Shown piece by piece: positions 61,001 to 64,000 of a stretch of 64,000 nucleotides of DNA. A program made the position numbers and the translations under genes. Positions within the stretch are counted from its first letter, which is position 1. Every line of letters starts with the position of its first letter. The notes beneath the pieces are model-generated. The model searched no databases, had not been told where the DNA came from, and worked only from the letters and a program-made list of their open reading frames with translations. This stretch comes from Rhynchonema sp. JSB1_4 (taxonomy: Eukaryota; Nematoda; Chromadorea; Monhysterida; Xyalidae), in NCBI GenBank assembly GCA_030248065.1, contig JASAMV010001555.1, positions 1 to 64,000 on the forward strand, in the 5' to 3' direction.

Positions 61001-64000
61001 CGCACCATCCTTGAGCCGAACAACACGCCGTTCGACACATCCGACAACACTTCCCTGCCGGTCCGACGGTTGTGGGCGTATTTGGTCAGGCAGGAGCATC
61101 TGATGGACTCGTTCATACGCTATATATTCCGCAAGAATGTCTCGATCGCGCCCGCGCAGAGCATGGTTGGTCGCCGACAATCGTTGTTGACTTTCGAACC
61201 AGTGGTGTAGCTGGGACGGGAGTCACACCCGGTATGGGGTGGTATGGGGAGGACGTTGGGGGTCCCCCCGGGGAGAAACCCCCGGGGGGAAATTTTTCAC
61301 TTGGAACAGCACCCCAAAAACACCCCAGAAACCCAAAATTGACCATTTTTCATCCAAAAATGTCAAAAATCGCTTGCTCCCGCAAGAAAACTCTGTTTTA
61401 AGCACTTTTTGGACCAATTTTTGGCACTTTTAGAAGATTTTTGGGGTCATTTTGTTCAAAAACCCCACCCTCGGGTATGGGAAATTTTTGAGTTTTTGGA
61501 GAAACCCCCCTGCCCTGGTATGGGAAATTTTTGGGGGTATGTATGGGAAATTTCCTATTTCCGATTTCTCAACGACACCACAGGTATGGGAAATCGGCCG
61601 GCAGGGTTTTTTGCCTTTTTACTTTTACCGGTCATTGAGCTAGCAAGAATTTGAAATGAACCAGTAGATTTTGTCAAATGAGCCAGTAATGATGATGATT
61701 CGTGGGCAGAAGCCGCACCAGTGTGGAACCCCATGGTACGGATTTTTACACAGACCCAGCAACTTGGAGACGATTATTCTGTGTAGAACAGATCTCCGTT
61801 TATTGTGTGATGTGTGTTGACTGTGATAGGACTGTTCCTATTTCTATGCCACACTATCCCGAAATTCTAATCAAAACGAGCCAGTAATGAGCCAGTCCCA
61901 GGGATCACTTCCTGACGGTAACAAACAGCTCAAGATCGAAACTTTTTTGTACTTCGCGCGCTTCTTGCCACTTATCATCGGTTGTGTGAACAAGGCAACG
62001 TGCAGTCTTGTTATGCTAACAAAACAGGTACAAAGCGGTATGTTGGTTGTCCTGTAATGACAATCCAAACTTCAGTTTGTCAAAAATGGGCCGGTAGCTA
62101 GCTTCCACTGGCCAGCGAATTCGACGTCCAGGTTGTCTTGTGGATCAAGTTTGAGAAACAAACCGTGAGATAGATATGAAATACGTTCTCTGTTAGTAAA
62201 CAAAGTGTGATACAATATGTAGCGCACATAACACAGGCAAAAAATAGCATATAATTCTTCAAAAGTGACGTTTTCTTAACGATCCGCCGTGTAAAATGTC
62301 AAAATTTTCGCGCTACGCGAATACTGTCAAGTTTTAGGCAAAAACACCTTGTTTAGCACCAGAACGCGCCAAAAACACATTAAAACAGTTGTAAAACAAC
62401 GCATTTTCCCCATTTTAAAATGAGCCAGTAGATTTTGCCAAATGAGCCAGTAATCAGCCAGTGGCTCATTTTGAAAAAACACCCTGGATCGGGAGGAGAA
62501 ATTTTGTACTTTTGGAACAAGCACCCCCAAAGAAATAACTTTTTGACCCCGAGAAGTACCAAGATTGACCATTTTTCGCCTTAAAATGTCAAAAACTGCT
62601 GTCGCAAGAAACCCGTGTTTTGAGCACTTTTAGAAGAATTTGGGCACTTTTATAGAAGATTTGTGGGGTCAAATTTTTGAATTTTTGGAGAAACCTCCCT
62701 GGTATGGGAAATTTTTCATTTTTAGGGGTATGTTTGGGAAATTTGGGCTGGGTATAGGAAAACTTCGATTTCTCAACGACACCACTGTTTGGAACGCTAT
62801 TTTGTTGTGGTTGATATCATTTTGGCATTTTAAACCGGTCAGAGAATGTTGAACGCATTATTTTCACGAATATATTTACAGATCCTTCATGTTGTCACGA
62901 AAACATTTTTGAGTTTAAAAAATCTGCAAAATGATGCGAGCCATCATGCATGACACATTGGGTGATATTTTCGAAACGATGTAAAGGTCAGTTGGGTGTA
63001 AAGGTCGGTGGAAAGCGGCCCGCTGGAGCCGGAATAAATTCCCAAAAAAGATTCCTTCCCCCACGCCCCCCCCCCTTCCCCCCACCCCCCCCCCCCCCCC
63101 CCCCTTCCACCCATTAAAGCGCAAACAGTTGTTGCTTCTCTTACGAATGACCTTCGAGTGCTGTTGAAAGGGAAATAATGCTTCTAATGGACATGTGTAT
63201 AACACAAAGATTTGACAAACGATAATTATTGAAAAGTCAATGTATGAAGCGAAATGGCATTATTTTTCAGTCGGACGCGATGACAGACATGGTTGCCGGC
63301 ACACTGGGTGCGTTGCCTGAACCATTCAAAATCACGCACAGAGAGCAGGATCCGATCACCGCGTTCGCTGTGTCTTACGTTAGTTTGTTGGCACATTTGT
63401 TGTAGTGTTTGGTTTTGTTTTGCGTGAATGGCAGAAAAATGTTGCCGTCCACGTAGGGTGTAGTATTTTATTGGCGTTTTTGTCAGTTGTGAAGTTTTTT
63501 CGCGGAAAAAAATGCGCAAAGATTGTGTGTTTGTCTCGGAGTCGCTGTTTTATAAAGCCATGGTGTAACATCAGTTGACAGGAGATCTGTGGGCATTGAT
63601 GACAAGACAGACAATCAAGCAAACTAGTGGACGAACAACGACAACAGCCACCACTAATTCTCGAAAATGCACAAAATCTCAACACATTTCAGTCCAAATC
63701 CGGGTGGCTGGTTGTCTCCACCGGTCGTGAACTGCAGGAAATGGACGTGTCTAGCATTCTGGCCCCTCGTGTCAGCTGGATGCACGATGCGGCTGAATTG
63801 GATATTGAGCTCGCCAGACAGCAGCGGTATTTGGGCGATTTCGAATGTCTTTGTTGATTTTAGAACGGGTTTTGTTGCATTTTGGTCACTTTTGTGACCT
63901 GGAGCTGCATGGCAACAAGCAAGCAAGGTTCCCTTCGCTGGCCAGTAATCATCGATCTAACTCATTTTCATTCGTCATTGCGTTGGTGCGAATAAAATTG
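22649..64000 (+). CDS. DMXL2: DmX/Rabconnectin-3 alpha (DMXL1/2, Rav1) homologue, 3' end outside window
   Basis: A very large WD40-repeat scaffold. In animals, Rabconnectin-3 alpha and beta promote V-ATPase V1-V0 assembly on vesicles and endosomes (Rav1/RAVE in yeast) and affect Notch and synaptic trafficking. The start MSVHQVVTGALNKGE matches the conserved N-terminus of DMXL proteins, with TGAVN-type residues. About 68 exons were recognised by conserved peptides in the human DMXL2 order, from the first WD40 block to DVSSILAPRVSW near human residue 2800 of about 3,036, so the last WD40 repeats lie past 64000. Exon groups are given in separate entries. Introns range from about 50 bp to 4.8 kb and hold most of the mobile elements of the window. 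The C. elegans orthologue is named rbc-1. Symbol by family homology, not proven orthology. Individual exon ends are by eye and a few are uncertain. Confidence 0.93.
26218..26398. mobile_element. Helitron-like non-autonomous element in DMXL intron 7
   Basis: The left end reads TCTATACTACTAAAACAG, a typical Helitron 5' start. The right end has a GC hairpin (ACGGGTCCCGT) directly followed by CTAG, with host T next. It is inserted between A (26217) and T (26399) without target duplication, as Helitrons do. It also contains a G run (26329-26342). No RepHel frame. Confidence 0.7.
26994..27133. mobile_element. 140-bp palindromic MITE, copy 2, in a DMXL intron
   Basis: Same length and nearly the same sequence as 12413-12552, with differences near the palindrome centre (GCGCCCCAG for GCGCGCGAG) and one in the right arm. 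It ends about 18 bp before the acceptor of exon 10. Confidence 0.85.
27317..27520. repeat. Degenerate piece of the ATCTATCTATCGTCAACA-tagged family
   Basis: GTGTTGACGATAGATGG (27317), GTGACGATAGATATATG (about 27440) and TGTTGACGGCAGATAG (about 27488) are the reverse complement of the tag at 19433-19901. It abuts the end of DMXL exon 10 and may supply or obscure the donor site. Confidence 0.6.
28225..28248 (+). promoter_or_regulatory. Intronic TGATGTTTCAC motif
   Basis: CTGATGTTTCACACG then CTAATGACC, in DMXL intron 28094-28365. Function unknown; possible small-RNA promoter motif (see findings). Confidence 0.55.
28366..33738 (+). CDS. DMXL2: DMXL exons 13-25: linker and continuing WD40 region
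   Basis: Exons are 28366-28571, 28835-28959, 29306-29469, 29898-30057, 30117-30194, 30592-30747, 31117-31272, 31678-31845, 32157-32302, 32379-32484, 32555-32658, 33172-33317 and 33644-33738. Conserved peptides include LFTIHPIDGSLLVW, FRFPSAFPMTDAVSL, VNPVGPLCHSGGVRELARIN, SSCFVASDGMALRLYQSVID, ISSQSTARPGCILQLDS, SAGHLPSSSLYPACSAPYVM and WRCRHTGVGAYEWSEW. Exon 13 opens with an acidic, serine-rich linker that is not conserved. Confidence 0.88.
28657..28680 (-). promoter_or_regulatory. Intronic TGATGTTTCAC motif, reverse orientation
   Basis: The reverse complement reads TGATGTTTCACGTT then AGAATGACTT. In DMXL intron 28572-28834. Confidence 0.55.
30254..30431. mobile_element. Foldback element in DMXL intron 17
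   Basis: Inverted arms of about 40 bp: AAACTACGCCAACACGAGCC then CGATTTCGGAG, mirrored at 30392-30431. Non-coding. Confidence 0.8.
34031..40359 (+). CDS. DMXL2: DMXL exons 26-36: middle region
   Basis: Exons are 34031-34152, 34395-34439 (weak), 34829-34912, 35016-35102, 35297-about 35394, 35733-35831, 36697-36906, 37022-37066, 38705-38820, 39165-39304 and 40141-40359. Diagnostic peptides are VCVYECESTGGIEW, VVHLDWISTEDGSHVLTV, WVCVRCIELKS and ADGLPPKPIMLSWVRDGVLV, each matching the vertebrate protein in order. Exons 35 and 36 are Ala/Ser/Thr-rich and poorly conserved. The intron 37067-38704 holds the MITE 37485-37901 and a second repeat; the intron 39305-40140 holds the MITE 39614-40039. Confidence 0.85.
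35189..35212 (+). promoter_or_regulatory. Intronic TGATGTTTCAC motif
   Basis: GTTATGTTTCACGCG then CAGATGACC, in DMXL intron 35103-35296. Confidence 0.55.
35960..35984 (+). promoter_or_regulatory. Intronic TGATGTTTCAC motif
   Basis: GGTGATGTTTCAAGCG then CGAATAACC, in DMXL intron 35832-36696. Confidence 0.5.
36564..36588 (+). promoter_or_regulatory. Intronic TGATGTTTCAC motif, best match to consensus
   Basis: GGTGATGTTTCACGCG then AGAATGACC. Second copy in the same intron (35832-36696). Confidence 0.6.
37485..37901. mobile_element. hAT-like MITE with GTATGGGAAATTTT tag
   Basis: The termini are CAGTGGTGTCGTTGGGG and CAACGACACCACTG. The 8-bp duplication GTTAGAAG is exact (37477-37484 and 37902-37909). 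The tag GTATGGGAAATTTT is repeated at both ends. The central core has CCATTTTTCGTCCAAAAATG and AAGAAAACTCTGTTTTAAGC, shared with 61200-62787. Located in a DMXL intron. Confidence 0.92.
37910..38275. repeat. ACCCGACACC-tagged repeat next to the MITE
   Basis: CCCGACA-type repeats cluster at both ends (37922-37972 and 38168-38266) around an AT-rich centre. This is the same layout as the tagged hAT-like elements. No clean inverted termini or target duplication could be fixed. Confidence 0.5.
39044..39068 (+). promoter_or_regulatory. Intronic TGATGTTTCAC motif
   Basis: GCTGATGTTTCAAGG then TAGAATAACC, in DMXL intron 38821-39164. Confidence 0.5.
39614..40039. mobile_element. hAT-like MITE with GGATACCGGATACCC tag
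   Basis: The termini are CAGTGGTGTCGTTGGG and CCCAACGACACCACTG. The flanks CTGAAGAT and GTGAAGAT match at 7 of 8 bases. The tag GGATACCGGATACCC is present at both ends in direct orientation, with a central core different from that of 37485-37901 although the termini are the same. In a DMXL intron. Confidence 0.9.
41004..48400 (+). CDS. DMXL2: DMXL exons 37-49: Rav1p_C-type core
   Basis: Exons are 41004-41145, 41578-41665, 41801-42009, 42280-42303, 42778-42893, about 43318-43436, 43577-43675, 43875-44053, 44367-44497, 44894-45038, 47044-47209, 47550-47816 and 48167-48400. This is the best conserved block: LPQYHPKQLMELMNAGKARR, YEQIESIPPLPLYALLAADD, SHIIWAFHSETEAELFN, DAAIFYLAMRKKNVL, WRKAALKNAFVLMSKQRFEH, AAFFLLGGSLKDAI and QLAIVIVRLYETD. 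It corresponds to the Rav1p C-terminal domain family. An acidic insert (DDMLDDDDESEENLDAD) lies in the 42778 exon. Confidence 0.9.
41182..41526. mobile_element. hAT-like MITE with CAACCTACTGTACC tag
   Basis: The termini are CAGTGGTGTAGCTACCCAGG and GCTACACCAATG. The flanks GCTGCCGT and CCTGCCGT match at 7 of 8. CTACTGTACC repeats lie at both ends of a core with TTTCGCGCGTAGCGCGCGA (41332-41350). It ends about 50 bp before the DMXL exon at 41578. Confidence 0.85.
43158..43180 (+). promoter_or_regulatory. Intronic TGATGTTTCAC motif, diverged right half
   Basis: GTTGATGTTTCATCCG then AGAACCA, in DMXL intron 42894-43317. Confidence 0.45.
45393..46936. mobile_element. TTAA-flanked (piggyBac-like) non-autonomous element
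   Basis: The termini AGGGCTCGGGACATAACCGA and the near-complement ending GTGTCCCGAGCCCT are flanked by TTAA on both sides (45389-45392 and 46937-46940). A second, inner inverted repeat of about 170 bp lies at 45572-45740 and 46480-46650 (GGTGCGAAACGTTCCAAAAA), suggesting a nested element. No transposase frame. Located in the DMXL intron 45039-47043. Confidence 0.75.
47285..47308 (-). promoter_or_regulatory. Intronic TGATGTTTCAC motif, reverse orientation
   Basis: The reverse complement reads GCTTATGTTTCACGC then AACCATGAC. In DMXL intron 47210-47549. Confidence 0.5.
48590..48864. mobile_element. TA-flanked MITE, copy 2 (275 bp)
   Basis: Same length and termini as the copy at 2774-3048, flanked by TA (48588-48589 and 48865-48866). 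Differences are few (for example GAATTCATC for GACTTCATC), about 98% identity by eye. Located in the DMXL intron 48401-49310. Confidence 0.87.
49311..58992 (+). CDS. DMXL2: DMXL exons 50-62
   Basis: Exons are 49311-49448, 49774-49861, 49997-50122, 50391-50539, 51144-about 51303, 51562-51667, 51876-52060, 52444-52610, 52861-52946, 57741-57942, 58035-58144, 58399-58554 and 58838-58992. Conserved peptides are AGCAMLGLDVLSRLPK, LRSQLYVWLEHEVGVLRRVC, LRTLAAYCGLHG, RMEVLLLLLELQQ, LPLLSASVASFRTSIS variants, LLILLAECFVAIYVSL and SRMFAVIFGGGGQVQ. The intron 52947-57740 is expanded to 4.8 kb by the hAT-like element at 53201-57583. Exon ends at about 51303 and 58144 are tentative. Confidence 0.85.
50652..50676 (-). 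promoter_or_regulatory. Intronic TGATGTTTCAC motif, reverse orientation
   Basis: The reverse complement reads CTGAGTGTTTCACGCG then AGAATGACT. In DMXL intron 50540-51143. Confidence 0.55.
51006..51029 (-). promoter_or_regulatory. Intronic TGATGTTTCAC motif, reverse orientation
   Basis: The reverse complement reads TTGATGTTTCACGCG then AGAATGACT. Second reverse copy in the same intron, 330 bp from the first. Confidence 0.6.
52284..52308 (+). promoter_or_regulatory. Intronic TGATGTTTCAC motif
   Basis: GGTGATGTTTCACACA then CGAATGACC, in DMXL intron 52061-52443. Confidence 0.6.
52708..52732 (+). promoter_or_regulatory. Intronic TGATGTTTCAC motif
   Basis: GCTGATGTTTCACGC then TAGAGTGACT, in DMXL intron 52611-52860. 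Confidence 0.6.
53099..53123 (+). promoter_or_regulatory. Intronic TGATGTTTCAC motif
   Basis: GCTGATGTTTCACGC then TAGAATGACC, in DMXL intron 52947-57740 just outside the hAT-like element. Confidence 0.6.
53201..57583. mobile_element. 4.4-kb hAT-like element with 0.85-kb inverted arms
   Basis: The ends are CAGTGGTT and AACCACTG. The 8-bp duplication GTAATAAC is exact (53193-53200 and 57584-57591). Long arms at about 53212-54062 and 56079-56910 are inverted repeats of each other with high identity (start AAGACAGTTTGCCAGAGAAA). The 2-kb centre has no transposase but does have exon-like coding pieces (54832-55450) and a small foldback (about 55424-55602). It sits in a DMXL intron, between exon motifs on either side that remain in frame. 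Confidence 0.9.
54832..55450 (+). pseudogene. Unrecognised captured gene fragment inside the hAT-like element
   Basis: An open segment at 54832-54976 (FLIVGMDVYAVADLDGHDGR ...) ends at a GTACGT donor. It joins in frame, via a TTTCAG acceptor at about 55172, to VKCVVQHTTVGLEKPRNL and a Lys/Asp-rich stretch. After NPGG the frame shifts: the plausible continuation (YVACENGWVLLDDFQL, ending near 55460) is in another frame. I recognise no family. It is not part of DMXL. It looks like a host gene fragment carried by the element, now broken. Confidence 0.45.
58271..58294 (+). promoter_or_regulatory. Intronic TGATGTTTCAC motif
   Basis: ATGATGCTTCACTCG then TGAATAACC, in DMXL intron 58145-58398. Confidence 0.5.
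59059..59083 (+). promoter_or_regulatory. Intronic TGATGTTTCAC motif
   Basis: GGTGATGTTTCACGTG then TGAATGGCT, in DMXL intron 58993-59612. Confidence 0.55.
59429..59453 (+). promoter_or_regulatory. Intronic TGATGTTTCAC motif
   Basis: GCTGATGTTTCACGC then CCGCATGACT. Second copy in intron 58993-59612. Confidence 0.55.
59613..63826 (+). CDS. DMXL2: DMXL exons 63-68, last exons in the window
   Basis: Exons are 59613-59760 (acidic, IEYDSDEAFSEESEGEEEEF), 60381-60492 (LVRQVLHKMHQFLNLCG), 60603-60706, 60941-61165 (LEPNNTPFDTSDN, VRRLWAYLVRQEHLMDSFIR), 63271-63378 (REQDPITAFAVSY) and 63693-63826 (RELQEMDVSSILAPRVSW). The following human segment is the C-terminal WD40 block, so roughly 200-250 codons should lie beyond 64000. 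The intron 61166-63270 holds the composite element 61200-62787. Confidence 0.87.
60019..60043 (-). promoter_or_regulatory. Intronic TGATGTTTCAC motif, reverse orientation
   Basis: The reverse complement reads ACTGATGTTTCAGCG then CCATATGACC. In DMXL intron 59761-60380. Confidence 0.5.
60258..60282 (+). promoter_or_regulatory. Intronic TGATGTTTCAC motif
   Basis: ATGATGTTTCACGCG then CACATGACC. Second copy in intron 59761-60380, opposite orientation to the first. Confidence 0.55.
61200..62787. mobile_element. hAT-like element (GTATGGGAAATTTT tag) with nested insertion
   Basis: The ends are CAGTGGTGTAGCTGGG and CAACGACACCACTG. The flanks TTTCGAAC (61192-61199) and TTTGGAAC (62788-62795) match at 7 of 8. 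Core and tag match those of 37485-37901. The middle (about 61590-62480) contains repeats of ATGAGCCAGTA in a separate block, probably another element that landed inside. In a DMXL intron. Confidence 0.75.
62950..63120. repeat. Fragment of a GTGTAAAGGTCGG repeat plus C-rich run
   Basis: TTTTCGAAACGATGTAAAGG and GTGTAAAGGTCGGTGGAAAG match the small foldback inside the hAT-like element (about 55436-55500). A C-rich low-complexity tract follows at 63059-63110. Confidence 0.55.

Overview
The window is eukaryotic, from an animal and most likely a nematode. It carries multi-exon genes with GT-AG introns, many short non-autonomous DNA transposons and long low-complexity runs. Three things point to Nematoda: a secreted protein mixing Kunitz, ShKT, TSP1 and a cysteine-rich module resembling the nematode MIG-18-type fibronectin-I domain; a cluster of divergent rhodopsin-like receptors; and an intronic motif resembling the nematode 21U-RNA upstream motif. 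The assignment is inference. No rRNA, tRNA, CRISPR or prokaryotic gene was recognised.

Layout. 1-2.8 kb: GC-rich transposon debris with one clean hAT-like element and a TA-flanked MITE. 3.8-13.0 kb, minus strand: three intact tandem paralogous GPCR genes (A, B, C; five exons each), plus a degenerate tail of a TSP1/ShKT gene between B and C and a stray fourth receptor exon after C. 14.0-17.6 kb, minus strand: a complete 12-exon gene for a 598-residue secreted papilin-like protein in which every intron is phase 1 and nearly every exon is one domain. 18.6-21.9 kb: nested hAT-like elements with exact 8-bp target duplications, then poly-C/G and GGTATTGGGT-type arrays. 22.65 kb to the window end, plus strand: one very large gene of about 68 recognised exons for a DmX/Rabconnectin-3 alpha (DMXL1/2, yeast Rav1) homologue. 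Its 3' end lies beyond the window.

The DMXL introns hold most of the remaining interest. They carry hAT-like, TTAA-flanked (piggyBac-like), TA-flanked, Helitron-like and foldback elements. They also carry at least 18 clear copies of an unrelated-flank motif of about 24 bp (core TGATGTTTCACGCG, then a variable base or two and GAATGACC) in both orientations and in no exon. The hAT-like elements show a second pattern: copies share a roughly 200-bp core but carry different, internally homogeneous, short subterminal repeat 'tags'.

The genes have no obvious shared pathway. DMXL acts with Rabconnectin-3 beta on V-ATPase assembly and vesicle acidification, the papilin-like protein would be extracellular, and the receptors would sit in the plasma membrane.
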